From NCBI GenBank assembly GCA_029863605.1, contig JAOTVB010000004.1, positions 184,595 to 248,594 of the forward strand: DNA of 64,000 nucleotides, given 5' to 3'. A program made the position numbers and the translations under genes. A model generated the notes under the pieces. That model had not been told where the DNA came from, searched no databases, and saw only the letters and a program-made list of their open reading frames with translations. This document shows, piece by piece, positions 34,250 through 44,184 of the stretch; position 1 is the stretch's first letter; every line of letters starts with the position of its first letter. Source of the DNA: Myxococcales bacterium (GTDB taxonomy: Bacteria; Myxococcota_A; Polyangia; Polyangiales; Houyiibacteriaceae).

Positions 34250-37200
34250 CAATCCGGGTAAACGAAGTCTTTGAAGCTCACCCGATAGAACAACGAGTAC
34301 ATCAGCGGGACGAAGCCGAGGGTCAGTACAGTCGAGAAGGCGAGGCCGAACATGATCGCGACCGCTAGGGGCTGCCACATCGCCTCGCCGCCTGCGTAGA
34401 GTGGGATCAAGCTGGCGATGGTAGTCGCGGTGGTGAGCATGATCGGCCGGAACCTCTGTTGAGCAGCCTGGATGACGGCGTGAGGTGGGCTGAGGCCGTT
34501 CTCGGTTTTCTCGATTTCGATGCGGTCGATCAGGACGATGCCGTTGTTGATCACGATCCCCGCGAGCGATACAACTCCGAGCAAAGTCATGAACCCGAAA
34601 TACGACCGCATGACGATGAGGCCAATCGCAACACCCACCAAAGCAAAGAGAATCGTCGCCAACACGATCACGGGTTTGCGAAGCGAGTTGAACTGCCAGA
34701 CCAACAACATGATGATGACCATGCCTGCAATTGGAAGCTTGGCCGCGATCGACGCATTGGCCTTACCCGAGCCTTCGACTTCGCCACCAAACTCGTAGCG
34801 GTAGCCGATACCCCATTGCTCTTTCTGCTGATCGAGCCACGGCTCGAGCTCTGCGATCACATCGAACGCGGTCACTCCCTCCACTGTTTCACTGTCGACG
34901 GTGACGGTGGCGTACCGGTCTCTTCTCAGAATCTCCGCCGACTCCCATTCCAGCTCGGCCGAGGCCACTTGGGTCAGCGGCACCGAGCTTCCATCTTGGG
35001 AGAACACGCTCAAGCTGCCGACGCGATCGATGTTGCGGCGGCCCTCCGCGACAGACCGCAAGACGACGGGGATTATCTTGTCGTCTTCCCTGTACTGCGT
35101 CGTTTCGTAACCACTCAGGAAGGTCTGAAGCGACGTCGCCACGTCTTCATTGGTGATCCCCGCGCGGCGAGCTCGGTCTTCACTGACCTCGATCAGCAGC
35201 TTCTTTACTCTCGGACCCCAGTCGTCGCCGACATTGCGCGTATCGCGGCGGTCGTAGAGCCACTGTTTGACGGTGTCAGCGATTTCGAACACCCGGTCGA
35301 CATCCTTACCGGAAATTCGCACTTCGATCGGCTTGGTGACTGGGGGCCCGTTTCCAAGTGGCCTGACGTGGGGCCGCACATCGGGGTACCGCTCTGTGAC
35401 GTACCGCTCGAGCCTGTCCATCATCTCGGGCACTATGTCTGCCGTGGTGGTGTGAACCATCGTCTCCGAGTACCTGGGGCGCGGCGCGTTCGGATTGTAA
35501 GTGAGCGTGAATCGAGGCGGTGTCGCGCTGATGAACGAAGCCCAGTGCGTGATGCCATCCTTGTCTTCGCCGGCGCTCAGCTCATCTCGAATGTACGAGC
35601 CCATGTCGTCGACCATGGCCTCCGTCGTCCGGATCGAAGCACCCGGCGGGAAACTAAATTCAGCGATGAAAAAGTTCGAAGCTTGCGTGGGAAAGAAAAT
35701 TTGGGGAACGAACTGGTAGAGCTGCATCCCCGCGAAGAACCCGACGAGCGCCACAACGATACTGATCGCCGGATGCCGAAGGATCCCCATCATCGCTCCT
35801 CGATAGAGCCGATAGAACCGCGAATCGAAAGGCTCCTCGATCGGATGCGGCTTCAAGAATGTTACGCAGAGGAGCGGAATCATCGTCAGCGCCAAGACCC
35901 ACGAGACCAGCAAGGTGATCGTCACCACCGAGAAAAGCACTCCGGTGTATTCGCCGACAGACGACTCGGCCAGACGAATTGGCAGGAACGCGGCCGCGGT
36001 CGTCAAGGATGCGATCAGTAGTGGCACCCGCAGCTCTTTGGTGGCTGCAAGCGCGGCAGGTACGCCGTCATCACCGGCAGCCATCCGCACCATGATCGAT
36101 TCAGAGACGACGATGGCGTTGTCGACGAGCAAGCCGAGCGCGATGATCAACGCGGCGAGCGACATCTGATCGATCTGGATGTCGAATATGCTCATGCCCC
36201 ACATCGCAATGATCATCGTGGTAGGCACGAGGGTGGCTACCACCAGTCCCGTGCGAAGCCCCAGCGTCAGCAGCATGACCACCAGGACGATCGCTACGGC
36301 TTGAAAGACGCTCTCGACGAAATCGCTGACCTTCTGGTCGACAGCCGTCGGTTGAAAGTAGGTCTTGTAGAAGTCCACGCCGTGGGGATATTGCTCTTGG
36401 ACGTACTGGAAAAACTCCTCCAGCCGTTCACCGAGCGCGATCAGATTCCCGCCCTCGGCCATTGACACGGCAAGAGTGAGCCCCGGCTTTTGATTCAGCC
36501 GCACGAGGCCTTCCGGCGGGTCCACGTACCCGCGATAGATGTCGACGATGTCCTCGAGATACACGAGCTCATCGGTGTTGGGCAGTCGGATGACGTTCCG
36601 CCGAAGCTCTTCAACCGAGCTGAAGTTGCCACTAGGCTCGAGGGCAATCGATTCTTTCTCGACATCGATTTCGCCGCCTGGCTGGATGATGTTGCGCTGC
36701 TGAAGACTGTCCTCGAGAAATTTCGGTGTCATCCCGAGTCTGCTGAGCATGGCGTTGTTGTATTCGACGAACAGACGCTCTTCCTGGGCGCCGATGATAT
36801 CGACCTTTGCGACGGACCCGATGCGCAGGAGCTCGTCGCGAATGTCGTCGGCAATGTCCTTGAGCTCCATGTATGAGAACCCATCGCCCGTCATGCTGAA
36901 CATGATCGGGTACACGTCCCCGAAATCGTCGTTCACGATCGGGCCCGTGATGTCGGCCGGCAAGCTCGGAGCGACGCTGTCGACTTTGCGTCTCAAGTCG
37001 TCCCAAATCGGACGCATCTCTTTGAACTCTTCGCGGATGTTCACGTAGATGACCGAGACGCCAGTGCGGCTCTCGCTGTTCACCCAGTCGAGCTCCGGGA
37101 TCTCTTGGACGATTTTTTCGATCGGATCGGTGATCAACTGCTCGACACGCTCGGGACTGGCTCCCGGAAAATATGTGGTGATCATCGCAGTCCGAATGAT

Positions 37201-37320
37201 GAACCCAGGGTCCATCTGTCTGGGCGCATCGAGGTAAGCGCCGATACCGCCGAACAACAGCACGACGATCAACGTTCCGGTGACTGTGCGTCTCTCGAGA
37301 GCGAACGAGGTCAGGCTCAT
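34249..37320 (-). CDS. RND-family efflux permease (AcrB-like)
   Basis: 1023 residues, full length. The N-terminal membrane span is followed by the porter region (MDPGFIIRTAMITTYFPGASPERVEQLITDPIE). TM4 carries the proton-relay Asp in IIALGLLVDNAIVVSE, and the second half repeats the plan with VVSLAGIVINNGIVLIDRIE. It exports drugs, lipids or other hydrophobic compounds driven by protons, as the inner-membrane trimer of a tripartite pump. The start overlaps the adaptor stop by four bases. Gene order is TolC-like, adaptor, permease. Confidence 0.95.
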   Translation of the reverse strand: MSLTSFALERRTVTGTLIVVLLFGGIGAYLDAPRQMDPGFIIRTAMITTYFPGASPERVEQLITDPIEKIVQEIPELDWVNSESRTGVSVIYVNIREEFKEMRPIWDDLRRKVDSVAPSLPADITGPIVNDDFGDVYPIMFSMTGDGFSYMELKDIADDIRDELLRIGSVAKVDIIGAQEERLFVEYNNAMLSRLGMTPKFLEDSLQQRNIIQPGGEIDVEKESIALEPSGNFSSVEELRRNVIRLPNTDELVYLEDIVDIYRGYVDPPEGLVRLNQKPGLTLAVSMAEGGNLIALGERLEEFFQYVQEQYPHGVDFYKTYFQPTAVDQKVSDFVESVFQAVAIVLVVMLLTLGLRTGLVVATLVPTTMIIAMWGMSIFDIQIDQMSLAALIIALGLLVDNAIVVSESIMVRMAAGDDGVPAALAATKELRVPLLIASLTTAAAFLPIRLAESSVGEYTGVLFSVVTITLLVSWVLALTMIPLLCVTFLKPHPIEEPFDSRFYRLYRGAMMGILRHPAISIVVALVGFFAGMQLYQFVPQIFFPTQASNFFIAEFSFPPGASIRTTEAMVDDMGSYIRDELSAGEDKDGITHWASFISATPPRFTLTYNPNAPRPRYSETMVHTTTADIVPEMMDRLERYVTERYPDVRPHVRPLGNGPPVTKPIEVRISGKDVDRVFEIADTVKQWLYDRRDTRNVGDDWGPRVKKLLIEVSEDRARRAGITNEDVATSLQTFLSGYETTQYREDDKIIPVVLRSVAEGRRNIDRVGSLSVFSQDGSSVPLTQVASAELEWESAEILRRDRYATVTVDSETVEGVTAFDVIAELEPWLDQQKEQWGIGYRYEFGGEVEGSGKANASIAAKLPIAGMVIIMLLVWQFNSLRKPVIVLATILFALVGVAIGLIVMRSYFGFMTLLGVVSLAGIVINNGIVLIDRIEIEKTENGLSPPHAVIQAAQQRFRPIMLTTATTIASLIPLYAGGEAMWQPLAVAIMFGLAFSTVLTLGFVPLMYSLFYRVSFKDFVYPD

Positions 37321-38468
37321 GGGGTCTCAGCGGTTTCGGTGGGGGCCTCGGCCGGTGGCGCCACGTTTTCGGGCTCTGAGCCGGGTTTCGTCGGAACGCG
37401 CACCTCGAGTCCGTCGTAAATGCGGCTTACTCCCGCCGTCACCACGAGGTCGCCAGGAGCTACACCACCGCGAATCTCGATCCCGTCGGAGAGGATCTCA
37501 CCCACCTCGACCGCGCTTCGATGCACGACGCCCAAGCCATCGGAAGTTTGTTCGAGCTTGAAGACGAATCGTCCCTGCCGGTCTTCCCCGACGGCGCTAA
37601 TCGGAAGCGCATACTTCGGCCCGGTCCCTTCCGATGCGAACACGAAAGTCACGTCGGCAGCCATGCCTGCTCGCACCAGTGTTTCGCCTTCGGTGAGTCG
37701 TACGGTCACCGGAAAGGTCGTCGCACCACTCACACTGGCCACGCCAACCTCGGTGACCTCGCCTCGGAGTATCTTTCCGCCGAGCACGTCGAACCGTACC
37801 TGCGCCGTGTCCCCCTTCTGAATGCTTCGAATGACCGATGCAGGCACTGGCACGCTGACCTCGATTTGCCCCCCAGCGAGCAGGGTGGCGACGAGCTCAC
37901 CTGCCCGGACGTATTCGTTGACTTCGATGTCGACCGTGGCAATCGTGCCAGCCTCGGGGGCCTTGAGATGGGTGTACCCAAGCTGGCGTTGTCGGAGCTT
38001 CACTTGCTGATTGGCGGATGCCAGGCCCGCTCTTGCAGACTCGTATGCGGTGCGATCGGCGTCTAAGTCTTGCGCGGAAGCGTTCTGGTTCTCGTAAAGG
38101 GCGCGAGTTCGTTCGTAGGTCGCCTTCGCGTTGCGCTCCTGAGCGCGGGACTGGGCAGCTGATGATCGCGCGTTCTGGAGCTGCAGCGAGTAGTCCGCAG
38201 GATCCATCCGCGCGATGGTTTCACCCTTTTTGACCGTATCGCCGACGTTGACCGGGACTTCGAGCACTTGCCCCGAGACCTGAAAGCTCAGTCGGCTCTC
38301 TTGTCCGGCTTTGGCTACGGCGGAGAAGGTACGCTGCTTGGCCGCGTCGCTGCCCTCGACCACGACGTAGCGTACCGGTCGGATGACCTCGGGCTCTTCG
38401 GCTTTATCCTTACAACCGGCGATCATGAGCGAAACCGCGATCGCGACGAAGATGGGTTCCCTGATCAT
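37317..38468 (-). CDS. RND efflux adaptor (membrane fusion protein), lipoprotein
   Basis: 383 residues. The signal peptide ends in the lipobox SLMIAGC. The order is the MFP lipoyl half (SFQVSGQVLEVPVNVGDTVKKGETIARMD), an alpha-hairpin of about 65 residues (SSAAQSRAQERNAKATYERTRALYE and following), the second lipoyl half (THLKAPEAGTIATVDIEVNEYV), then beta-barrel and membrane-proximal domains. It links the permease to the outer-membrane duct. Its start overlaps the TolC-fusion stop and its stop overlaps the permease start. Confidence 0.95.
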   Translation of the reverse strand: MIREPIFVAIAVSLMIAGCKDKAEEPEVIRPVRYVVVEGSDAAKQRTFSAVAKAGQESRLSFQVSGQVLEVPVNVGDTVKKGETIARMDPADYSLQLQNARSSAAQSRAQERNAKATYERTRALYENQNASAQDLDADRTAYESARAGLASANQQVKLRQRQLGYTHLKAPEAGTIATVDIEVNEYVRAGELVATLLAGGQIEVSVPVPASVIRSIQKGDTAQVRFDVLGGKILRGEVTEVGVASVSGATTFPVTVRLTEGETLVRAGMAADVTFVFASEGTGPKYALPISAVGEDRQGRFVFKLEQTSDGLGVVHRSAVEVGEILSDGIEIRGGVAPGDLVVTAGVSRIYDGLEVRVPTKPGSEPENVAPPAEAPTETAETP

Positions 38469-40909
38469 CAGTTGGGCTCCGGTGGATTGAGTTGTATCGG
38501 TTCGTTGAACGGTTGCGCAGGTGAAGGCCGGGGCTTCCGCTCTGAGGCAAAACTGTCGAGGCGCTCGAGGAAGTCGTTGCGCTCCTCCTCGGTGCCTTCG
38601 AGCGAAAAAGACCCCGCGGCCCGTTGGACACGCAGTGCGTCGATCAAGAAGTCATAGCGAGCATTCGCCGCTGCTAGCTCAGCGCTGAGAGCCTGATTCT
38701 GCGCGTCGACGAGCTGAATGATGTCTGCTGCGCCGCGTTGATAGAGGTCGGTGACGAGCTCGAGGTTGCGTGCCGAAGCCTGGGCGGCGTCGGCGCTCAA
38801 CTCGATGTTGGCAAAGGATGCGCCTGCTTGATGCAATGCTGAGCGGACGTCCGCTTCGAGTGTTTGCGCGATGATCGCCCGTTCGGTTTCAAAACGATCG
38901 ACCTGCCGAAGCGTTCTGCGGATCCTCGCGTAGTTGGAGCCACCATCGAGAAGAACCAGCGATGCGACGCCACCAACATTCCAGGTAAACTTCTGTCGCC
39001 CTGGGAAGCCTGGCACGTCATCTGGGGGCTCACTACCGACACCACCCACGTACGGAATCTGGGTGAAACCGCCCACCACGGAGACGTCCGGAATCCCCAG
39101 CGTGCGCCGCTCCGCCTTCAAGATCTCGGTCCGCGCCGCGATGGTCTTATCGATGCTCTGGATCTCGGGCGAATTGCGAATCGCTTCCACCGCCATGAAC
39201 TCGCGAAAGACTTTGAACGACCACGGATCTTCGAGGTACTTCACGACCCTGGGGTTGGTTCCGGGAAGCACGCTCCGTACTTCGCTTTCAGGTGGCGTTT
39301 GAAACGGACCTTCGAGAGGGCGGTTCAAGACTCGGTTCAGCTCGATCTCGGCTTGGTTGCGGGTCGCGCTTGCTTGAATGACGTCCGATCGGCTTTCCGC
39401 GATCTGGGTTTGCCATCGAAATACCTCTTCGCGCCCGGCGACACCAATCGCGTTTCGGGTTTCCGCAAGCGCGAGGTTCTTTCGCGTGAGCTTGAGGTTG
39501 TCCCGTTGCACCCGCTCGTTGTTCTTCGCGCGAAGGACATTCAAATAGGACTCGCCGGCCGCCAGCATCGTGTCGAGGCGAGCCGAATTGTAGTCCCACT
39601 CAATGCTGCGGTACCGATCCCGCGTCGACCGCAAGCCCCCGTGGGCCTGTGCGGAATACAGGAGCTGCTGTCCGGTGATACCCCAAGTAAACTGCCGCTC
39701 GGCGTTCTGAAACGGCGTCGCGATTGCCGGGTCGATGACGGTGAAGTCGCCGTCCGCCGTCGCGGCGGGCAGCCACCTTCCACGAAATACCTTGAACTCC
39801 TCGTGGCTCGCTTCGATGTCGATGCCGGCAGCCATCAGGTCGAGGTTTGCGCGGACCGAGTCGGCCATGGCGGTTTCGAGCGTAATTATCGGACCGCGCT
39901 TCCCAGACTGGTCGTTGATCACGCGCGCTTCTGCCATGACCGCGAAGCGCGGCCACGTTCCAATCGCCCGCGCCGTGCCCATGTTGATGACCAGTTGGGG
40001 CCGAAGCTCGAACGAGATCGGAAAGGTGCTCGGCCGCTCCCTCAAGAAAACGCGCTGCGCGAAGATCGCGGCACGACGGAATCGGCGAATCTCGTCTTCG
40101 GGTGTTTCCATGGTAGCAAGAGCCCCTCGCTCCACCCACTCGACGCCATCTCCAGCGTACGAGGGAAGCTTCTGCTCGTTGATCCCGTCGATGAGCGCCT
40201 GCTTTTCGGCGTCGGACCAGCGAAAGAGCGGTCCGATATACACGGCATCGCTGTCTTCGGGGATCGCGTTCAGTGCTTCCTCAGGACTACCCTTGACGAC
40301 GATCAATGTCGTCTCCACTCCGACTTCGCGGCTGGCGGCCTGAACCGGGGCCTCGGGATGGTCGAGATGGGCGACGACTTCTTCGCCCACGATTAACGCG
40401 AGGCGGTCATAACGTACGATGTCTCGCAGTTGACGAAGCTCGCGTTCGAAGTTCAGCAACCCGGTGATGTACGCGAGGTTTCTTCGACCGCTGCTGTTGC
40501 CGCTTTGTGGAAGCCCTTGGAGCTCCGGGGCTGCGTACGGAATGATGACGGGCTTGCTCAGCTTCTCAATCCGACCGGCCGCGACGCCTGACATCGCCCC
40601 GGAGACGATCACCAAGTCGACGGAGCGATCGGCCAGCGCCTCCTTGATGGCGACCTCGGCGCGTTCGTAGGTCCAGTTGGTCTTTGTCTTTGGTTTGACG
40701 AAAATGACGTTCGCGTCTTCTTTCAGGACTTCGCGGATCTCTTGCTCGAGCATTAGCTCGCGGCTCGCAAACTGTTCCGACTCACCGTCGGTCACCATCA
40801 TGATGCGAAACGTTCGCTTTCCGGGCCGCTGAGCCTCTGCGGGAGCATTGGCGAGGGTCATGATTCCCATCGCCAGAATCGCGAGCGCACGCACCAACAT
40901 TCTCTTCAT
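38468..40909 (-). CDS. TolC-like outer-membrane efflux protein fused to an ABC-type substrate-binding domain
   Basis: 813 residues from ATG 40909, about twice the size of TolC. Signal peptide residues 1-26 (cleavage after NAPAEA). Residues about 33-310 look like the ABC_sub_bind (PF04392-type) periplasmic fold: TFRIMMVTDGES, DLVIVSGAMSG, SDAVYIGPLFRWSDAEKQ, PSYAGDGVEWVERGALATM, ending LVINMGTARAIGTWP. Residues about 370-790 are the TolC domain: paired long helices (RLDTMLAAGESYLNVLRAKNNERVQRDNLKL, and near the end NLELVTDLYQRGAADIIQLVDAQNQAL) and strands. The frame is continuous throughout. The N-terminal domain may sense or deliver the pump's substrate in the periplasm. Confidence 0.9.
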   Translation of the reverse strand: MKRMLVRALAILAMGIMTLANAPAEAQRPGKRTFRIMMVTDGESEQFASRELMLEQEIREVLKEDANVIFVKPKTKTNWTYERAEVAIKEALADRSVDLVIVSGAMSGVAAGRIEKLSKPVIIPYAAPELQGLPQSGNSSGRRNLAYITGLLNFERELRQLRDIVRYDRLALIVGEEVVAHLDHPEAPVQAASREVGVETTLIVVKGSPEEALNAIPEDSDAVYIGPLFRWSDAEKQALIDGINEQKLPSYAGDGVEWVERGALATMETPEDEIRRFRRAAIFAQRVFLRERPSTFPISFELRPQLVINMGTARAIGTWPRFAVMAEARVINDQSGKRGPIITLETAMADSVRANLDLMAAGIDIEASHEEFKVFRGRWLPAATADGDFTVIDPAIATPFQNAERQFTWGITGQQLLYSAQAHGGLRSTRDRYRSIEWDYNSARLDTMLAAGESYLNVLRAKNNERVQRDNLKLTRKNLALAETRNAIGVAGREEVFRWQTQIAESRSDVIQASATRNQAEIELNRVLNRPLEGPFQTPPESEVRSVLPGTNPRVVKYLEDPWSFKVFREFMAVEAIRNSPEIQSIDKTIAARTEILKAERRTLGIPDVSVVGGFTQIPYVGGVGSEPPDDVPGFPGRQKFTWNVGGVASLVLLDGGSNYARIRRTLRQVDRFETERAIIAQTLEADVRSALHQAGASFANIELSADAAQASARNLELVTDLYQRGAADIIQLVDAQNQALSAELAAANARYDFLIDALRVQRAAGSFSLEGTEEERNDFLERLDSFASERKPRPSPAQPFNEPIQLNPPEPN

Positions 40910-40977
40910 CGCCAGCTCACCGTGTGACAGAAAAGAGGACCCTAGAGCGCAACGATGGGGATGTCTATGACCAGCAT

Positions 40978-41754
40978 CTAGCGACGGAATCGGTGGAAGC
41001 TCCAATGCTGGCCCTGACACCGATGGGTGGCTGACGTCTCGGAGCGGAACCGGCCCCTCAATCGGGCGAGCTCTATCAAAGGCGCTCCTCGCGCCCGGTC
41101 GTCGATGGTTTTATCGAGGTAGATCGACAACAAAAGCTCGTTGATCATGGTTGGCCGCTCGTACAGAGAGACTGCGGTCGAGGGACCCGCTTCGATCGAA
41201 ATGCATTGACAGTCTCTTGCCATTTGTAGATGGCGGATCGCCTTTCGAATGTCGGGTTTCGCGTCGGCGACGACCGGGAACGGTGAGTCCGCCAGCTTGC
41301 GTGCTGCCGTACGGTCGCTCGTGAAAATCAGCGGCTTTGCCCACCCTTGCAATGCAGGGTGTGAGAAATCGAGCCGACCGCTGGCCGTGAGGATCAGGAG
41401 CCACGGCGGCTCCCATAGGCCCCAGGTGCGTTCACGCCAATCGGCGAGCGCGTCGCCCCAGCGAGGGTCGGCTCGAAGGTTGTAGCGCAGCGATGGCTCG
41501 TCGCGGAGGATTTTTCCCGTGATGACGATCGCGTCTGCCCGGGCGCGCGCAATGTGAAGAGAAAGAAAGTCGAGATCGCTCTTGGGTCCGTACTCGTTGA
41601 TGCGCAGCGTGGTGAGCTGCTGGGATTCAGGATCATTCCAGACCGCCCCGCTGTGCGACACTGGGGGCCGCGAGTCGAGCGCACTCCCGAAGAGGATCCG
41701 CGCCACGCGATCGACGCTGGCCGCGTCGGAGAGCTCGACCAGGTTTCCACCCAT
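40978..41754 (-). CDS. RibD C-terminal/dihydrofolate-reductase-like reductase
   Basis: About 258 residues. The pattern TTLRINEYGPKSDLDFLSLHIARARADAIVITGKILRDEPSLRY, then WLLILTASGRLDFSHPAL, and SIEAGPSTAVSLYE with MINELLLSIY matches the RibD_C NADPH-dependent pyrimidine reductase fold (usual ARADAI.VG..T...DDP and EGGP motifs). The second motif is EAGP and not EGGP. It is longer at the C-terminus than usual. It may be a pteridine or flavin-type reductase. Start uncertain: ATG 41754 or TTG 41784. Confidence 0.7.
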   Translation of the reverse strand: MGGNLVELSDAASVDRVARILFGSALDSRPPVSHSGAVWNDPESQQLTTLRINEYGPKSDLDFLSLHIARARADAIVITGKILRDEPSLRYNLRADPRWGDALADWRERTWGLWEPPWLLILTASGRLDFSHPALQGWAKPLIFTSDRTAARKLADSPFPVVADAKPDIRKAIRHLQMARDCQCISIEAGPSTAVSLYERPTMINELLLSIYLDKTIDDRARGAPLIELARLRGRFRSETSATHRCQGQHWSFHRFRR

Positions 41755-41841
41755 CCGCGGATGGAAAGGCCCTTTCGCCGGCAAGTCAACCGCGTTTGCC
41801 CAAAACTCGCCCGAGCGATCCGGCCTTGCTACGGTCGACGC

Positions 41842-42522
41842 ATGGGGCGTTGGCTCTTGATCTTGTTGGTTATCGGGATCGGCTGCGCAGGCAGGCAGAC
41901 TCCAGAATCGTCACAAGAAATCGTGGTCAGTCCGATCCCGGTGCCCCAACCCGTGTACCCGCGCGAGCAACTCAGCACCGATCTGCAGTTGCTCTGGGGT
42001 CGTGTCGAAGACGCGGTCGCCGTGCGTCCCCCCGAGCCTCCCAAAGGCGACTCCGAAGACGATATCGAGGAGTGGGCGGAGGGCCCTTTTCGCGATTGGC
42101 TCGGGCGGCGACGTGAGGCGACCGACCGTGCGCTGGCGGCGACGTACGGTCTTCGCACTCATCCGCTCTTCGAACGCGGCATCGGTACGGCTCTCTTTGG
42201 GTACATGTATGAGGATCTCGCGAGCAGCATTCGTGGTGCGCCAGTCCCTCAGAACATCGCCGAGGATCCGGGTCTACTCCAGATCTACACGACTTCCCTC
42301 ACCGAGCACTTGACTCCCTTCGCCGAGTTGTCGGCCAAGGCGTACTACGCGTGCCTCGGTTTGTTTCTGAAGCTCGAAGACCCGCAGTGGGGCGAGTGGG
42401 CGCTTTACTGTGATGAGCGCGGCGCGGAAGTCGTCGATACATTCGAGCTCGAGCCGCCAGAGCCGCCTGCCCCCGATGCCGAACCCCCGACCGACCTCAC
42501 TCAGCTCTTAACCCCTCCGTAA
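41842..42522 (+). CDS. Lipoprotein, unknown function
   Basis: 226 residues. MGRWLLILLVIGIGC gives a short signal with a lipobox-like Cys. A Pro-rich N-terminal linker and Pro/Glu-rich C-terminal tail (LEPPEPPAPDAEPPTD) flank a helical middle (WGRVEDAVAV, ATDRALAATYGLR, LTPFAELSAKAYYACLGLFLKL). Two Cys in the middle region may pair. Its 3' end overlaps the convergent GMC oxidase gene and a palindromic element sits at its stop codon. Confidence 0.7.
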   Translation: MGRWLLILLVIGIGCAGRQTPESSQEIVVSPIPVPQPVYPREQLSTDLQLLWGRVEDAVAVRPPEPPKGDSEDDIEEWAEGPFRDWLGRRREATDRALAATYGLRTHPLFERGIGTALFGYMYEDLASSIRGAPVPQNIAEDPGLLQIYTTSLTEHLTPFAELSAKAYYACLGLFLKLEDPQWGEWALYCDERGAEVVDTFELEPPEPPAPDAEPPTDLTQLLTPP

Positions 42523-44143
42523 AGGAGACAGTCCCCTCTTTTTCGGGGGTGGTCGTTTTGGTGCTGTGTTTGTCGGCGATGAGGCTCATCGCGCGCTCGG
42601 CGAGGGCCGTGATCGTGAGTGAGGGATTGACGCCCGGATTCGCCGAGATGGCTGATCCGTCGATGACATACATGCCCGGGTAGTTGAAGACCTCGTGGTT
42701 GCGATCGATAACGCCCGTCTCCTCCGATGCGCCCATGCAGGCACCTCCCAAGATGTGTGCCGTCGATGGCACACCGAGGAGCGTTTCGGTGACCACCGTC
42801 CCGGTAACGCCTTCGACTTTCTCGGCGAAAGACTCGGCGAGATCGGTTGCCTCCTTCATGAAGGCCGACGGAGCTTGTGTCGGGTCATCGACCTCGGTCA
42901 CCAAGCCGCGTCGAAAACCAGTGTGAACGCCGCGCCCGAGCTTCATGCGGAGTGTCCCTTCTAGCGTTCGCATGTAGAGCAGAATCTGCGTGTGCTTCGA
43001 CGAATCGATCACGAAAAACGCTCTCAGCCAACGAAGTGGATGACGTGCAAAGGCCAGGAGCGCTCCCCACATGCGAGCGAGAGCGTTCGACCCGGGCGCA
43101 TGGGGCATCATGAGGGTTCGAAAAAACCCGGAGCCCGGGCCGTAGCGTACCGGCTCGATGTGACTGTGGTCGTCGGTGTGCAGAATCGAGGTGATCGCCA
43201 CACCCTTGGTGAAGTTCACGCCTTTGCCGGGCGCAATGACCCCAAACAGCGCTTCGCTATTCGAGCGTACGAAGTCGCCGAGGCGGTCCGACAGCTTGGG
43301 AAGACCGTCTGGGCGCTCCTTCATTTGCAGGAGAAGAGGGATCGTGCCCATCACGCCGCCTGAAAAGATCACGCGGTCGGCAGTGAACTCCTTCTCGTGA
43401 TGCTTGCCAAAAGATGCTTTCGTTTCGACGCGGTAACCACCCGAGTCACGCGGAGCTACGTGGGTGACCTCGGTTTCAGGAAGCACTTCGGCACCATGCT
43501 TCTCGGCGAGATACAAGTAGTTCCTGTCGAGCGTATTCTTCGCGCCGACTCGACATCCGGTCATGCACGCCCCGCAAAACGTGCATCCGATACGATCGGG
43601 GCCTTCACCATCGAAGTAGGGGTCCGAGACCTTTTTACCCGGCTCTCCAAAGAATACCGCCACCTCGGTCGGATGAAAGTGTTCTTCCCGTCCCATCTCT
43701 TGCGCGATCTCTTTGATGACATGATCGCCCCGCGTCATGACCGGGTTGGCCGCCGCACCTAGCATCCGCTTGGCGGTTTGGTAGTGCGGCGCCAGCTCAT
43801 TCTGCCAGCTCGCGAGGCTCCCCCATGACTTCGCTTCGAAAAAATCTTTCTTGGGTGTTGGCAAGGTGTTTGCGTAGACCAGTGATCCGCCGCCGACGCC
43901 AACACCGTGATAGATTGTCATGTGCTTCATGAACGACATCTGAAAGATGCCTTTGAAGCCAAGAGCCGGCTTCCATAGCCAGTCTTTCAGGTTCCAGTTG
44001 GTCTTCGGAAAGTCGCCGGGCTCGAACCGCCGCCCCTTCTCGATGACCAAAACCTTGTACCCTTTTTGCGTCAGCCGGTGAGCCGATACGCTTCCCCCGA
44101 ACCCGGACCCGATGATGATCCAGTCGTAGTGCCGCTCCGTCAT
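42497..44143 (-). CDS. GMC oxidoreductase with Cys4 motif (cholesterol oxidase-like)
   Basis: 548 residues. FAD motif DWIIIGSGFGGSVSAHRL, GMC-like YHGVGVGGGSLVYANTL and the C-terminal GSAISANPGVNPSLTITALAERA. It differs from choline-type GMC enzymes by IGCTFCGACMTGCRVGAK at about residues 188-205, a C-x2-C-x2-C-x3-C arrangement that could bind a cluster or metal; this motif is familiar in the ChoD-like branch. It probably oxidises a sterol-like or other bulky alcohol. The last about 18 residues (PEKEGTVSFTEGLRAE) are encoded by the palindromic element at 42521. Confidence 0.88.
   Translation of the reverse strand: MTERHYDWIIIGSGFGGSVSAHRLTQKGYKVLVIEKGRRFEPGDFPKTNWNLKDWLWKPALGFKGIFQMSFMKHMTIYHGVGVGGGSLVYANTLPTPKKDFFEAKSWGSLASWQNELAPHYQTAKRMLGAAANPVMTRGDHVIKEIAQEMGREEHFHPTEVAVFFGEPGKKVSDPYFDGEGPDRIGCTFCGACMTGCRVGAKNTLDRNYLYLAEKHGAEVLPETEVTHVAPRDSGGYRVETKASFGKHHEKEFTADRVIFSGGVMGTIPLLLQMKERPDGLPKLSDRLGDFVRSNSEALFGVIAPGKGVNFTKGVAITSILHTDDHSHIEPVRYGPGSGFFRTLMMPHAPGSNALARMWGALLAFARHPLRWLRAFFVIDSSKHTQILLYMRTLEGTLRMKLGRGVHTGFRRGLVTEVDDPTQAPSAFMKEATDLAESFAEKVEGVTGTVVTETLLGVPSTAHILGGACMGASEETGVIDRNHEVFNYPGMYVIDGSAISANPGVNPSLTITALAERAMSLIADKHSTKTTTPEKEGTVSFTEGLRAE
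42521..42544. repeat. REP-like palindrome, copy 3
   Basis: AAAGGAGACAGTCCCCTCTTT, an imperfect palindrome overlapping the stop of the lipoprotein gene and forming the 3' end of the convergent GMC oxidase frame. It is followed by TTAACCCCTCC on its left side, a flank also seen around 50013-50060. Confidence 0.65.
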
Positions 44144-44184
44144 GGAGGTATCTTACGTCGGGACGCTCGCGAGATCGAGGCGGA

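Noticed and set aside
34459..36021. Long plus-strand open frame (520 codons) opposite the RND permease
   Set aside because: It is rich in Arg, Asp and His with no domain, and lies fully opposite a well-conserved permease; a codon-bias shadow, as are the other long antisense frames at 38864, 29266 and 44845.
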